From: Verrucomicrobiota bacterium
GTDB taxonomy: Bacteria > Verrucomicrobiota > Verrucomicrobiia > Limisphaerales > J093
DNA length: 64,000 bases
Assembly: GCA_029556615.1 (NCBI GenBank)
Contig: JAKQDD010000086.1
Span: 1 to 64,000 of the forward strand
Direction of reading: 5' to 3'
A model generated the notes under the pieces. It saw nothing but the letters and a program-made list of their open reading frames with translations. It searched no databases and was not told where the DNA came from. The position numbers and the translations under genes are program-made. Positions 27,956-38,193 of this stretch are shown one piece after another (position 1 is the first letter of the stretch; each line of letters starts with the position of its first letter).

Positions 27956-30415
27956 ATGAGAGCCTCACGCTTACCCCTTCTCCCTGTCGCAGCCCTGTTG
28001 TTCTGGTCATCGACCGTCGCCGGACCCGCGCTCACCGCGGAGCCGGATCCGGCCGTCTCCTCCGCGCCGCCGCGGCCCCGGGTCATCTCCCGCGGGGAGG
28101 CCGCCGGCCCGTACCAGGCTTTCACCGACATCTGCCGGCTGCAGAACGGGGATTTGCTCTGCGTGTTCTATGCCGGATACGGCCATGTGTCGCTTCCCCG
28201 GGCCGGCTGGCCCAACGGCGGCCGGATCTGCGCCGTCCGCTCGACCGACGATGGCCATTCCTGGAGCCGGCCCTGGGTCGTGTTCGACGGGCCGCAGGAC
28301 GATCGCGACCCGCACGTGGCGGCGATGAGCGACGGCACGGTGGTTTGCAGCTTCTTCACCTACCGGCGCGAGGGGGACCAGACCCTCTGCGACACCTGCC
28401 TGGTGACCTCGACCGACGGCGGCGAAACCTGGCAAGCGAACCCGAGGATTGTCGCGGCCGGCTGGCCCAGCTCGGCTCCGGTCCGTGAACTCCCCGATGG
28501 CACGCGCCTCCTGGGCGTGTATCGCGAGGAGGCTGGCACCGCCTACGGCGGCGTGATCCGGTCGACTGACGCCGGCAAGACCTGGAGTGCCCCGATCCCG
28601 ATCGGCCAGGGGAGCGGCGTCCGGCTCGACGCCGAGACGGATTTCGTCCTGCTCACCAACGGGACCCTTTACGCCGCGCTCCGGGGGGACCGCGTGAACA
28701 TGCACTTCGCCACGAGCCCGGACCAGGGCCTGACCTGGTCGCCGGTTCAAGACATCGGGTTCGCCGGGCACTGCCCGCATTTGACCCGCCTGCGGACCGG
28801 CGAGATCCTGCTGACGCATCGGCTGCCCAAGACGGCGCTTCATGTCAGCCGCGACGAGGGGCGCACCTGGCTTGGGCCCTACGAGATCGACAGCACGATC
28901 GGCGCCTACGCCTCGACCGTCGAACGCAGGGACGGCACGGTACTCGTCACCTACTACGAGGAGGGCGAGGGCAGCGCGGTCCGGATCCGGCGGTTCCGGC
29001 TGGGACCGGACGGCCCCGAGTATCTGCCCTTGGACCCGCTTCCCCTCGAGCTTGGCAACCGGCTGGAGTTGTTCGTGGATGATTACCTGATTGAGACGCT
29101 GGCCGGGGCGTCGCTCCAGATGCACTCGCCGGTCCCGGCGGGTGTGGCGCTCCGCTTCGACCGTCCCTGGGAGGGGGCTTTCTGCGGTTACGTCACGGTG
29201 TTGCAGGACCAGGACCGGGTTCGGATGTACTACCGCGGCCTGCCCGTGGCCGGACGCGACGGTTCGACGAATGAAGTCACCTGCTATGCCGAGAGTCCCG
29301 ACGGCATCACATGGACCAAGCCCGACCTGGGCCTTTTCGAAAGCCACGGCACCCGGAACAACAACATCATCCTCGCCGGCCGCGCCCCCTTCTCGCACAA
29401 CTTCGCCCCGTTCCTCGACACCCGGCCGGGTGTCCCCGCCGAGGAACGGTTCAAAGCCCTGGCCGGCACTTCGGAGACGGGTCTTTTCGGTTTTGTCTCC
29501 GCCGACGGCCTCCGGTGGCGCGCATGGCGCGACCGGCCACTCGTCACCCGCGGGGCATTCGACTCGCAGAACGTCGCCTTCTGGTCCGAGACCGAGCGCT
29601 GCTATGCGCTTTATCTCCGGTCCTGGACCGGTGGCGGGTTTGCCGGCTTCCGGACGATCAGCCGCGCCACCTCGACCGATTTCGAGCAGTGGTCGAACCC
29701 GGTGGAAATCCGGTTTGGCGACGCGCCGCCCGAGCATTTGTACACGAGCCAGACGCAACCTTACTATCGGGCGCCGCACCTTTACCTGGCGTTTCCGATG
29801 CGTTTCCTCCCGGGACGCAAGGCGCTGACGCCCGAGCAGGCGCGCGCGTTGGGGGTTGATCCCGGTTATGCGGGGGACTGTGCCGAGGCGGTCTTCATGA
29901 CGAGCCGGGGTGGAACCCGCTTCGACCGGACGTTCCTCGAGGGCTACATCCGGCCCGGCCTCGATCCGGGCAACTGGGCGTCGCGCGCCGGCATGACGGC
30001 CCGCGGGGTCATCGCCACCGGCCGGAACGAGATCTCCCTCTACCAGCAGGCGCATTATGCCCAACCGACGAGCCACCTCCGCCGGCTCACCCTTCGCACC
30101 GACGGCTTCGCCTCGCTGCACGCGCCATTTCGCGGCGGGGAATGCGTCACGCGCCCGCTGACGTTCGGCGGCAACCGGCTGGTCTTGAATCTCGCGACCG
30201 GGGCGGCGGGCAGCGCCCGAATCGAGATCCAGGATGCTGCGGGACAACCGCTGCCGGGGTACACGCTCGCCGAGGCGCTCGAACTGGTCGGCGATGCCAT
30301 CGAGCGGACGGCCGGATGGAAAGGCGGGAGCGACGTCGGCCCGCTCGCCGGCCGGCCGGTGCGGCTGCGGTTCGTGATGAAGGACGCCGACCTCTTCTCG
30401 ATCCGGTTCCGGTGA
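27956..30415 (+). CDS. Secreted sialidase-like protein with a second glycan-enzyme propeller
   Basis: 819 residues, signal peptide 1-27. The N-terminal half is a six-bladed sialidase fold with five Asp boxes (STDDGHSW, STDGGETW, STDAGKTW, SPDQGLTW, SRDEGRTW). The second half (about 360-819), beginning LELFVDDYLIE, reads like a five-bladed glycoside-hydrolase propeller of the GH43/GH-DUF type often annotated only as hypothetical. The fusion of two propellers is notable. It probably acts on sialic-acid-like or other terminal sugars outside the cell. The start at 27956 is chosen for its signal peptide; it begins 13 bases after the M50 protease gene. Confidence 0.8.
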   Translation: MRASRLPLLPVAALLFWSSTVAGPALTAEPDPAVSSAPPRPRVISRGEAAGPYQAFTDICRLQNGDLLCVFYAGYGHVSLPRAGWPNGGRICAVRSTDDGHSWSRPWVVFDGPQDDRDPHVAAMSDGTVVCSFFTYRREGDQTLCDTCLVTSTDGGETWQANPRIVAAGWPSSAPVRELPDGTRLLGVYREEAGTAYGGVIRSTDAGKTWSAPIPIGQGSGVRLDAETDFVLLTNGTLYAALRGDRVNMHFATSPDQGLTWSPVQDIGFAGHCPHLTRLRTGEILLTHRLPKTALHVSRDEGRTWLGPYEIDSTIGAYASTVERRDGTVLVTYYEEGEGSAVRIRRFRLGPDGPEYLPLDPLPLELGNRLELFVDDYLIETLAGASLQMHSPVPAGVALRFDRPWEGAFCGYVTVLQDQDRVRMYYRGLPVAGRDGSTNEVTCYAESPDGITWTKPDLGLFESHGTRNNNIILAGRAPFSHNFAPFLDTRPGVPAEERFKALAGTSETGLFGFVSADGLRWRAWRDRPLVTRGAFDSQNVAFWSETERCYALYLRSWTGGGFAGFRTISRATSTDFEQWSNPVEIRFGDAPPEHLYTSQTQPYYRAPHLYLAFPMRFLPGRKALTPEQARALGVDPGYAGDCAEAVFMTSRGGTRFDRTFLEGYIRPGLDPGNWASRAGMTARGVIATGRNEISLYQQAHYAQPTSHLRRLTLRTDGFASLHAPFRGGECVTRPLTFGGNRLVLNLATGAAGSARIEIQDAAGQPLPGYTLAEALELVGDAIERTAGWKGGSDVGPLAGRPVRLRFVMKDADLFSIRFR

Positions 30416-30588
30416 CGCGGCGGTCTTGAAGGACCGGCCGTTCTGTGCTTCCCATGATATGAACCACGCTGACCGAGGATCTCGTCCGCGGACTGATCCG
30501 ACGCCAGCGCGAGTCGGAGTCAAGCCCGGCGTGATAGGGTCTTCTTTGCGCCGTTGACGCCGGCGGGGGATCGTGCACTCTGGGCGCC

Positions 30589-32142
30589 GTGAAGAGCGTC
30601 AATCTCCTTTTCGCCCTGGCGATCGCGGCGGGCGCCGCGGTCGACGCCCAACAAGTCCCGGTGGTCGAGAAGACCCTCGCCAACGGCATGCGCCTCCTGA
30701 TGGTCGAGCGCCACGATGACCCTTCGGTCTCAGGGGGCTGGGTCGCGCATGTCGGGAGCTCGAACGAGCGTCCGGGGATCACCGGCATCGCCCATCTGTT
30801 CGAACACATGATGTTCAAAGGCACGCCGACCCTCGGGACCAAGGACTACGCGGCGGATCGGGAAATCATCGAGGAACAGGAGCGTGTCCGCGAGGCCATG
30901 CGGCGCGAGGAATCCAGGCTGCGCGCCGCCTATCGCCGGGGTGAGATCGGGGACCTGATGCAACCGGAGAACCGGTCGGAGCGGCTGAAGGAACTGGACC
31001 AGCAATTCCAGAAGCTGATTGAGCGCCAGCGCGAGGTGCTGGTGAAGAACGAATTCGACCGGGTCTACACCACCGCCGGCGGGTCGGGCATGAATGCGTT
31101 CACCAGCGAGGACATGACGGCCTACTTCATCACCGTGCCGGCCAACAAGCTCGAGCTCTGGATGTGGATGGAGTCCGAGCGCCTGTGGCGGCCGGTGTTT
31201 CGCGAGTTCTACGCGGAACGCGACGTGGTCTACGAGGAGCGCCGGTTGCGGACCGAGTCCACGCCGCTGGGCAGGTTCCAGGAGACGTTCAACGCCATGT
31301 TCTGGGACGCCAGTCCGTACTCCTGGCCGGTGATCGGCTGGCCGGCCGACCTGCCGACGATATCGAAGGCTCAGGCCGACGAGTTCTACGCCACCTACTA
31401 CGCGCCGCAAAATGTCACCCTCATCCTCGTCGGCGACCTGCGCGTGTCCGAAGCCGAGGCCCTCGCCCAGCGGTACTTCGGCCGGATCCCCCGCGGTCCG
31501 AGGGACGCGCCCGAAGTCGTGACGTCCGAACCGCCCCAGCAGGCCGAAAAGCGGATGTACGCTGAAGCGGAGGCCAATCCCCAGGTGGACATCCTGTGGC
31601 ACACCGTGCCTTTCGGCCACAAGGATTCCTACCCGCTCGAAGTGCTGGCCCGGCTGCTGTCGACCCGGACCGGCCGGCTCTACAAGGGCCTTGTCCTGGG
31701 CTCCCAGGTTGCCACCGAGGTCTCCGCCGGGCAGGACGCCCGCAAGTGGGGAGGCGTTTTCGGAATCAGCGGCGAAGCCAAGGAAGGCCACACCCCGCAG
31801 GAGGTCGAACAGGGCATCCTCGCCGAGATCGCCAAGCTCCAGGAAACGCCCGTGCCCGATGCCGAGCTCCAAAAGGTCAAGAACAACTTCGCCGCGGGCG
31901 AGTACCGCCGGCTGCAGTCGAACATGGCCATCCTGTTCCAGCTCATCGGCTATGACGGCCTTGGCAACTGGCGGGAGATCAATGAGGCGGGAGCCAAGTA
32001 CCAGGCCGTGACCACCGCCGATGTCCAGCGTGTGGTCCGCAGCTACTTCACCAAGGAAAACCGGACCGTGGGGATCTACAAGCGCAAGCCGGGCTCTGGC
32101 GGCGCGGAACCCAAGGCCGCCAGGCAAGGCCGGGTGCGATGA
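30589..32142 (+). CDS. M16 zinc peptidase, active subunit
   Basis: 517 residues with a GTG start and signal peptide ([20 protein letters not shown]). The inverted zinc motif HLFEH is in [14 protein letters not shown]. An unusually long, charged, probably coiled insertion (about residues 85-150) separates it from the conserved [17 protein letters not shown], and the third zinc ligand Glu is in the EERRLRTE region. Together with the next gene it forms the classic active/inactive M16B pair that cleaves peptides in a clamshell chamber outside the cytoplasm. Confidence 0.9.
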   Translation: MKSVNLLFALAIAAGAAVDAQQVPVVEKTLANGMRLLMVERHDDPSVSGGWVAHVGSSNERPGITGIAHLFEHMMFKGTPTLGTKDYAADREIIEEQERVREAMRREESRLRAAYRRGEIGDLMQPENRSERLKELDQQFQKLIERQREVLVKNEFDRVYTTAGGSGMNAFTSEDMTAYFITVPANKLELWMWMESERLWRPVFREFYAERDVVYEERRLRTESTPLGRFQETFNAMFWDASPYSWPVIGWPADLPTISKAQADEFYATYYAPQNVTLILVGDLRVSEAEALAQRYFGRIPRGPRDAPEVVTSEPPQQAEKRMYAEAEANPQVDILWHTVPFGHKDSYPLEVLARLLSTRTGRLYKGLVLGSQVATEVSAGQDARKWGGVFGISGEAKEGHTPQEVEQGILAEIAKLQETPVPDAELQKVKNNFAAGEYRRLQSNMAILFQLIGYDGLGNWREINEAGAKYQAVTTADVQRVVRSYFTKENRTVGIYKRKPGSGGAEPKAARQGRVR

Positions 32143-32272
32143 CGACAAGCCCCTCCTCGACCCCATGCACTCGATGAATGTCATGTCTCTTGCAGCGGAC
32201 ACTTCTTCCATGAACCCCCAGATGACCGATCCTCCGACCCATCCCCTGGCAGGCCGGGGGGCTCCCCGACGC

Positions 32273-33802
32273 ATGCCCCGGCTGGGCGGTCTCCGCAGCC
32301 TGCTGGTTCAGACGGTGAACCTCTCGCTGCTGGCCTGGTGCTGCGGAACGGTGCCGGCTGCCGAAATCCCGGACCGGCCGGAGAAACTCGCCTTCCCGCC
32401 GCTGCAATATGAACCGCCGAACCCGGCGGACTACCGGGTGGCTCTGAAGACGGGGCCGGTGGCCTACGTGGTGCCGGACCGGGAGCTGCCCCTGGTGAAC
32501 ATCGCGATCTTCATCCGGACCGGGGTGTACGTGGTTCCTCCGGGCAAGGAGGGGTTGGCCGAGTTCGCCGGCTACCTGCTGACGCGGGGCGGCACGGCTG
32601 CGCTCGCCGCGGAAGACCTCGAGGAACGGCTCGATTTTCTGGCAGCGCAACTCGGCTCCGGGATCGGCGAGACCCAGGGCAGCGTGAGCCTGAACCTGTT
32701 GCGCAAAGATCTGGACGAGGGCCTGGCCATCCTGCGCGACGTCCTCACCACTCCCCGGTTCCAGGAGGACAAGCTCGCCCTCCGAAAACAGCAGGCGCTT
32801 CAGGAAATGAAGCAGCGCAACGATGACTCGGCATCCATCGAAGGGCGGGAGCGCCGGTACTTGGCGATGGGCGAGTCCTTTTTCGCCAATTACTTGCCCA
32901 CCGCCGACTCCGTCGCCGGCATCACCCGGGCCGACCTCGAGGCCTTTCATCGGAAGTGGGTGCACCCCGCCAACTTCGTTGTGGCCGTGAACGGCGATTT
33001 CGATCGGGCCGACATGGTGGCCCGGCTCGAGAAGCTGTTTGGCGACTGGCCGTTCCGGGGCGAGACGGCGCCGCCGGTGCCGGGGGACCCGCGGCTCGCG
33101 AGCCCCGGGGCGTATGTGGTCGAAAAGGACGTGAACCAGGGCCGGGTGGCGATCCTGTTGCCCGGCATCCGGCGCGAGCACCCGGACATGTTCCCGATCA
33201 TGATCATGAACGACATCCTTGGTGGCGGCGGATTCACCTCGCGCATCATGAACCGCGTCCGGTCGGATGAGGGTCTGGCCTACTCGGCCGGATCGTCGTT
33301 TCCCGGGGGCGTGTACTATCCCTCCGTGTTCATGGCCGGCTTCCAGACCAAGTCCCGCACGGTGCCCTACGCGATCCAGATCGTGCTCGACGAGATCAAG
33401 CGCATCGCCGCCGAACCGGTGAGCGAGGAGGAACTCGAGACCGCACGCAGGTCGTTCATTGACACGTTCCCGCGCACGTTTGCCACGAAGGGGCGGATTG
33501 CCGGGACCTTTGCCCAGGACGAATTCACCGGGCGTTACACCCAGAATCCGGACTACTGGAGGACTTTTCGCGCGAAGGTGGCTGCGGTGACACGGGAGGA
33601 CGTGCAACGCGTGGCCCGGCAGTACCTGCGTCCCGAGCAGACCGTCATCCTCGTGGTCGGCCAGAAGGAGGAGATTTTGAAGGGGCATCCGAACCACCCC
33701 GTGCAACTCGGTGACCTCTGCGGCAATCGCATCACTGACGTTCCGCTGCGCGATCCACTGACACTCAAGCCGGTCGCGCCGGAAACCGCTGCCCAGCAGT
33801 AA
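32273..33802 (+). CDS. M16 peptidase-like protein, non-catalytic partner
   Basis: 509 residues from ATG 32273, which gives a good signal peptide; earlier in-frame ATGs (32165, 32210) add non-conserved sequence. The M16 fold is clear ([20 protein letters not shown], then [26 protein letters not shown]), but the HxxEH zinc motif is replaced ([11 protein letters not shown]), so it is a structural partner carrying the R/Y substrate-binding loop. It follows the active subunit directly. Repeat B2 starts 17 bases after its stop. Confidence 0.9.
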   Translation: MPRLGGLRSLLVQTVNLSLLAWCCGTVPAAEIPDRPEKLAFPPLQYEPPNPADYRVALKTGPVAYVVPDRELPLVNIAIFIRTGVYVVPPGKEGLAEFAGYLLTRGGTAALAAEDLEERLDFLAAQLGSGIGETQGSVSLNLLRKDLDEGLAILRDVLTTPRFQEDKLALRKQQALQEMKQRNDDSASIEGRERRYLAMGESFFANYLPTADSVAGITRADLEAFHRKWVHPANFVVAVNGDFDRADMVARLEKLFGDWPFRGETAPPVPGDPRLASPGAYVVEKDVNQGRVAILLPGIRREHPDMFPIMIMNDILGGGGFTSRIMNRVRSDEGLAYSAGSSFPGGVYYPSVFMAGFQTKSRTVPYAIQIVLDEIKRIAAEPVSEEELETARRSFIDTFPRTFATKGRIAGTFAQDEFTGRYTQNPDYWRTFRAKVAAVTREDVQRVARQYLRPEQTVILVVGQKEEILKGHPNHPVQLGDLCGNRITDVPLRDPLTLKPVAPETAAQQ

Positions 33803-33818
33803 CTTCGAGCCGGAGTCC

Positions 33819-33991
33819 TAGCGAGGCGCGCCTCAGGCCCGGCTCGAGTCCTCAGGCTCATGACGACCCTGCTGTCTCTGCCCATCCTCTCTTCCACGCC
33901 TCGCTAATGTAGAGTCCTCGAAGGCAGGGGGGGTGGAGCGGCAGGGACCAAATTTGACCTGTTGACCCCATGTTCCACAAGTCGAGGACTC
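33819..33991 (+). repeat. Dispersed repeat family B, copy B2
   Basis: Begins TAGCGAGGCGCGCCTCAG, like B1, and includes both modules, ending AAGTCGAGGACTCC. The right end has lost perfect pairing (ACTCC instead of ACTCT). It lies just downstream of the M16 gene and before the convergent glycosyltransferase gene; the remaining 115 bases of this gap show no gene. Confidence 0.85.
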
Positions 33992-34105
33992 CACGCCTTT
34001 TCCCAGACTGCGCTGGGAACATGGGGTTTGCCTGCGGCGAACAGCAGTTCGCGAACGCCGACCCGTGAATCGAGTCCGCGCGCCGGCCCTTCCCTCCCCC
34101 TGCAA

Positions 34106-35251
34106 CTACGGAGATGCCTGCCGTCTCGCCGAGACCACCGCCTCGATGACATCGGCGGCCTTTTCCCGGCGGCTGTAAAGATCTGTCACCCGGGCATACT
34201 CGAGGCCGTTCGCGCGCCACTGGGTGCGTTCGTCGGACACCAGCATCTCCGTCGCGGCACGGTTGAACTCGCCTTGCGAGAACGCGTCCGGCGTGCCCAC
34301 GATCCGCCCCGCCCGGGCGGCGACCACGTGCCCCGCGTAGCCGCACGCGCCGCTGGCGAGGACGGGCAGGCCTGCCGTCAGCGCCTCGATCAGGACGTTG
34401 CCCGTGTTCTCGGCGTAGGCGGGATGGACCAGCAGGTCCGCTGCGACCAGGAACTCGTAGACGCTGGGCCGTCCCCCCAGAAACGCGACACGGCTGCCGA
34501 TGCCGAGTCCGCGCGCCAGCCAGCGATAGCGTCCCGGCGAGTCGTCGCCCACAACCACCAGCCGGGCCCGATCCCGCAGCTCCCTCGGCAGGGCTGCCAA
34601 TCCCCGGATGGCGCGGTCGAGGCCCTTGGTGCGGAAGCCTGAACCGACCAACAGAAGGAGGAGTTCCTCCGAACCCCAGCCAAACCGTGCCCGCACGTCG
34701 CACCGCATCCGGGCGCGATCGTCCTCCGTCTCGCGGCGGCAGGTCAGGCCGGGGGGCAGGACGTGGAACCGCTCCGGCTCGGTGGCGTACAGCCGGCGGT
34801 AGACAGGAATCTCCTGTTCCGCGAGCATCAGGATGTGGGTGCCGGCGCCCCGGGCGAAGACCGCCCTTTCCCAGGCGTGAAAGTGCCGATAGCGCGGGGT
34901 CCATCGATACCATGCCGGCCGGAGCCGCCGCATGCGCTCGACATAACAGGAGTCCGATCCGTAGTAGACATCCAGGCCGGGCAACTTGTTGAAGCCGATG
35001 ACTCCGTCGACGGGTTCGCGCGCACGATACGCCTGCCAGCGGCGCACGAAGCTGCGGTCCCGCGCCACGTTCGAAGCGCCCTGCCGGCCCAGCACCTCGA
35101 CCGCGACCCCCGGCGGCGGGGTTCCCTCCCACGAGCCGGCGGCCACCCGCACCCGGTGACCCCGCCGCGCGCATTCCTCCGCCACCAAGGCGCAGCCGCG
35201 CTGCAGGCCCCCGTACGGGAAATACTCGAACAGCACGAGCGCCAGCTTCAT
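34106..35251 (-). CDS. GT4-family glycosyltransferase, WaaG-like
   Basis: 381 residues. The GT-B fold starts at MKLALVLFEYFPYGGLQRGC, close to LPS core glucosyltransferase WaaG. The C-terminal sugar-nucleotide site is in LVGSGFRTKGLDRAIRGLA and AYAENTGNVLIEALTAGLP, with the E-x7-E motif. It likely adds a hexose to LPS core or a similar surface glycan on the cytoplasmic face. It is the last gene of a minus-strand trio with two methyltransferase-like genes (gaps 26 and 21 bases). The frame stays open upstream, but family similarity begins at 35251. Confidence 0.9.
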   Translation of the reverse strand: MKLALVLFEYFPYGGLQRGCALVAEECARRGHRVRVAAGSWEGTPPPGVAVEVLGRQGASNVARDRSFVRRWQAYRAREPVDGVIGFNKLPGLDVYYGSDSCYVERMRRLRPAWYRWTPRYRHFHAWERAVFARGAGTHILMLAEQEIPVYRRLYATEPERFHVLPPGLTCRRETEDDRARMRCDVRARFGWGSEELLLLLVGSGFRTKGLDRAIRGLAALPRELRDRARLVVVGDDSPGRYRWLARGLGIGSRVAFLGGRPSVYEFLVAADLLVHPAYAENTGNVLIEALTAGLPVLASGACGYAGHVVAARAGRIVGTPDAFSQGEFNRAATEMLVSDERTQWRANGLEYARVTDLYSRREKAADVIEAVVSARRQASP

Positions 35252-35277
35252 GAGCCGCCGAGGCCTTTCCCCGGGAG

Positions 35278-36018
35278 CTAAAGTCCCAGTTTTTCGGGTT
35301 GAATGTAAATGGCGTTCCCCCACAGCAGCAAACCGCGGGCGTCGGTCTTCGGCCCGTAGAAACTGTAGAGCGCGAATCCGTGCTGGCGGAGGAAGAGATC
35401 GATTTCGCTGTAGATGGCGCCCTGCTCGTAGAGCGGGTTGAACAGCAGCTCGGTGTACACCGCGAGCACCGCCTCGCGGAGCAGCCCGGAGGCCCCGCGC
35501 AGGGCGCGGCCTTCGGCCCCCTGGATATCGAGCTTGATGACTTGCACGCCCGGCACCTGGCGCGTCGCGCGCCATTGGTCCAGGGTTGTGCAGGGGACCC
35601 GGACGGTGGTGCGGCTCTCGGTGCCCGCCGGACTGTAGGCCCGCAAGCGGCGGTTCGGCGTGTAAATCGAGTTGATCCCGGGCGAGGCGAAACACTGCAG
35701 CTCGACGTCCTCGTCCGAATCCGACAGGGCGCAGAACTCCGGGCGGAAACGGGGCTCTTCCTTGGCGAAAGCGGTCAGCGCAGCCCGGTAGTCGGGATTC
35801 GGCTCGAAGCCGTGCACGCGCGCCTTGGGGAAGCGGGCGAGGAGCTTTCTCGAGATCTGGCCGTTGCTGGCGCCGGCGTCGACAACGTCGCTGACAGCGT
35901 GGCCGTCGAGCAGGCCCCGCAGCACGGAGAAGGGGTTCTCGCAGGAGATCAGGTTGCCCCGTTTCTTCCACAGAGCGACGGCTCTCCGCAAAAAGGAACT
36001 CACGCGTGTGTTCATCAT
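35278..36018 (-). CDS. FkbM-family methyltransferase
   Basis: 246 residues. SAM-binding VVDAGASNGQISRKLLARFP, then VHGFEPNPDY and VIKLDIQGAEGRALRG are the FkbM signature. These enzymes O-methylate sugars or other hydroxyls, and its place between glycosyltransferase-type genes points to methylation of surface polysaccharide. Two adjacent ATG codons open the frame; either could be used. Confidence 0.88.
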   Translation of the reverse strand: MMNTRVSSFLRRAVALWKKRGNLISCENPFSVLRGLLDGHAVSDVVDAGASNGQISRKLLARFPKARVHGFEPNPDYRAALTAFAKEEPRFRPEFCALSDSDEDVELQCFASPGINSIYTPNRRLRAYSPAGTESRTTVRVPCTTLDQWRATRQVPGVQVIKLDIQGAEGRALRGASGLLREAVLAVYTELLFNPLYEQGAIYSEIDLFLRQHGFALYSFYGPKTDARGLLLWGNAIYIQPEKLGL

Positions 36019-36039
36019 GCCTGAAGCCTCGGCGGACGG

Positions 36040-36906
36040 CTACAACAGCCGCCGTTTCCGCAGGGACCGATAGAGCTTGGCCAGCGGACGTTTCCAGCGG
36101 GAGTAATGCTTGGGGTATTGCCGCAGCCAGCGGGGGAGCTGCTGCAGGCGGGACTCGTGGTAGGGAAGCCCGTGCCAGCCCATCTTGCCGTACCCGCGGA
36201 CGAACACGGTGCCGTCGTAGCCGTTGAAGAGGTAGGTGACGGCCGACTCGTCCGCGCGCAGGGCCTCGGGCGAGTTGTCGGCAATCCCGTAAGCCGGGAA
36301 GTACCGCTGGTCGACGAACACGGCATTCAGCCTGGTGGTGGCGATCAGTTCGTAGCCCTTGGACTTCCCCAGCCGGGCCAGGGCCCGGAGGCTCGTGCCC
36401 TGGTTCACGGCGGGATCGCGAGGCTGGACGAAGTCCACGGCGGTGGGAATCGTGGGGTTGTACTCGATGATGACGACCTTGGGGCGGTGGGCCCGGCAGG
36501 CTTCCCAAACGTGGTAATCGTTGCCGTCGATGTCAATCGACAGCAGGTCGAAGTCGTTCGGCAGAGGCGTGCCGCCCAACACCACATCCAGGTTGTCCTC
36601 CGCGCCGAAGCCCACCAGAGCGCGCAGGGGCAGGCATCGGGGATACTCCCTGCAGTGCGCCTCGAGGGCCTTGAACCGGCGGGCGTCACACTCGATCAGC
36701 ACCGCCTGGTAATCCCGGCTCTTGACCAGATGGAACGTGTTGCTGAAGTACTTGCCGTCCCAGGCCCCAAACTCGACCGCCCACTGATCCCGCGTTGGCA
36801 GCAACTCGAGGGCCCGCTCCAGAATCCCGTCCTCGCCGCTCTGCGAATGCACGTTCCGCGCAAACGCATTCAAGCCGGCAACGGACGACCTCGTGGGATC
36901 ACTCAT
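36040..36906 (-). CDS. FkbM-like methyltransferase family protein
   Basis: 288 residues starting SDPTRSSVAGLNAFARNVHS. The segment SQSGEDGILERALELLP and WAVEFGAWDGKYFSNTFHL form a variant SAM-binding region, with LLSIDIDGNDYHVWEA as the FkbM-type acidic strand. It is distinct from its neighbour (little shared sequence outside the fold). Promoter for the three-gene minus operon should lie between 36907 and repeat B3 at 36993. Confidence 0.75.
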   Translation of the reverse strand: MSDPTRSSVAGLNAFARNVHSQSGEDGILERALELLPTRDQWAVEFGAWDGKYFSNTFHLVKSRDYQAVLIECDARRFKALEAHCREYPRCLPLRALVGFGAEDNLDVVLGGTPLPNDFDLLSIDIDGNDYHVWEACRAHRPKVVIIEYNPTIPTAVDFVQPRDPAVNQGTSLRALARLGKSKGYELIATTRLNAVFVDQRYFPAYGIADNSPEALRADESAVTYLFNGYDGTVFVRGYGKMGWHGLPYHESRLQQLPRWLRQYPKHYSRWKRPLAKLYRSLRKRRLL

Positions 36907-36992
36907 TGGGTGCGGGAATACTCACTCCCCCAGCATCACGCAAGTGTAAAGCGGGAAGGCGCCACCCTCGCCGGCTCGCGGGGAAGCTCGCT

Positions 36993-37170
36993 AGAGTCCT
37001 CGACTTGTGAAAGTTGTTGCGATTAGGTCAAGTTTGGCCCTTGCCGTTCCAACCCCACCCCCCTGCCTCCGAGGACTCGACGTTAGCGAGGCGCGGAAAA
37101 GAGGATGGGCAAGCACAGCAGGGTCTTCATGAGCCTGAAGACTCGACTCGGTCTGAGGCGGCGCCTCGCC
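36993..37170 (-). repeat. Dispersed repeat family B, copy B3 (reverse orientation)
   Basis: The reverse complement carries both modules, starting at about 37170 with GGCGAGGCGCCGCCTCAG and ending at 36993 with GAGGACTCT. The middle of module II differs from B1 (GATTAGG region rather than TGACCCC). It lies between divergent genes. An in-frame ATG inside it (37105) makes the plus-strand glycosyltransferase frame look longer than it probably is. Confidence 0.86.
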
Positions 37171-37224
37171 AGCGGTGAGCGCACGGCTTGCCACACTCCG
37201 CGGCCGCTGGTATCCAGGAAACCG

Positions 37225-38193
37225 TTGAAGGCACTGGTCATCATCAGCCGCGACCTCGACAAGGGCAGCACCAGGTACCGCATCGTCCAATACGCCGGCT
37301 GGCTCCGCGCCCGGAACTTCGAGCTCGAGTTCGTGCATCGCCGGGACGTCACCGCCCGGCGCGTCGCCGACTGCGACGTGGTCTTCAACCAGAAATGCCT
37401 GCCCGGCACCTTCCCGTCGCGGCGCCTGCTCCAAGCGGCGCGCCGGGTCGTCTTCGACTTCGACGACGCGATCTTCACGCGGCCCGGAACGCCGTTTTCG
37501 TGGTGGACCCAATGGCGCGTCAACCGCCGCTTCCGCCTTTGGGTCCGGGGCGCCGATGTGGTCACGGCCGCCAACCAGGTGCTCGCGGACGCCGCCCGGC
37601 GCCTGAAGGTCGAACCGGTGGTGCTGCCCATGGCACTCGATCCGGCGGTGTGGAAACCCGCCCCGCGCCGGGACGACGGCACGGTCCGCATCGGGTGGGC
37701 GGGGGCGCCGGCGAACCTGCCGCAGATCGAGCGGCTTGAGCCGGTGCTGGCCGCGGTCCTGCAGCAACATCCCTCGGCACGCCTTGCCATCCTGAGCGGC
37801 AGGGCGCCCCGCTGGTCGCTGCCCTGCGAGCACCATCCCTACCAGCCGGAACGCGAGACGCCCTTCGTCCAGAGTCTCGACATCGGCCTGCTGCCCCTGG
37901 TCGAAGATGCCTTCACCCGCGGGAAGTCCCCGATCAAATCCCTGCAGTATCTCGCCTGCGGGGTGCCCGTGGTCGGCAACGTGTTCGGCGCGACCCGGGA
38001 GATCCTGCAGCCAAGCCACTGTCTGCCTGTCGCCACGGATGCAGACTGGATCCCCGCGCTCGCCTCGCTGATCCGGAGCTCCGACCAGCGCGCCGCCCTG
38101 AGCAACGCCGGCCGTCACTTCGTCCTTGCCCACCATGACATGAACCGGGTCGGGGAAACCCTGCTCGCCGCGCTAGCCGGGCCGGGCGGGTGA
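37225..38193 (+). CDS. GT4-like glycosyltransferase
   Basis: From a TTG at 37225 preceded by AGGA at proper spacing: KALVIISRDLDKGSTRYRI starts a GT-B fold. RRVVFDFDDAIF, IRIGWAGAPANLPQ-like VRIGWAGAPANL and FTRGKSPIKSLQYLACGVPVVGN are the conserved donor-side motifs. About 322 residues. An ATG at 37105 would add 40 residues, but the first 22 (MGKHSRVFMSLKTRLGLRRR) are the translation of repeat B3, so I reject it as the native start. It probably builds surface polysaccharide. It is convergent with the next gene and overlaps its 3' end by 21 bases. Confidence 0.82.
   Translation: MKALVIISRDLDKGSTRYRIVQYAGWLRARNFELEFVHRRDVTARRVADCDVVFNQKCLPGTFPSRRLLQAARRVVFDFDDAIFTRPGTPFSWWTQWRVNRRFRLWVRGADVVTAANQVLADAARRLKVEPVVLPMALDPAVWKPAPRRDDGTVRIGWAGAPANLPQIERLEPVLAAVLQQHPSARLAILSGRAPRWSLPCEHHPYQPERETPFVQSLDIGLLPLVEDAFTRGKSPIKSLQYLACGVPVVGNVFGATREILQPSHCLPVATDADWIPALASLIRSSDQRAALSNAGRHFVLAHHDMNRVGETLLAALAGPGG

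Noticed and set aside
28007-30523. 838-codon open frame antisense to the sialidase-like gene
   Set aside because: No motifs, unnatural composition; the plus strand has five Asp boxes and a signal peptide.
34106-36508. 800-codon continuous minus frame including the WaaG-like enzyme
   Set aside because: Only the last 381 codons resemble a protein family; the upstream part is an off-frame reading of the FkbM-type genes.
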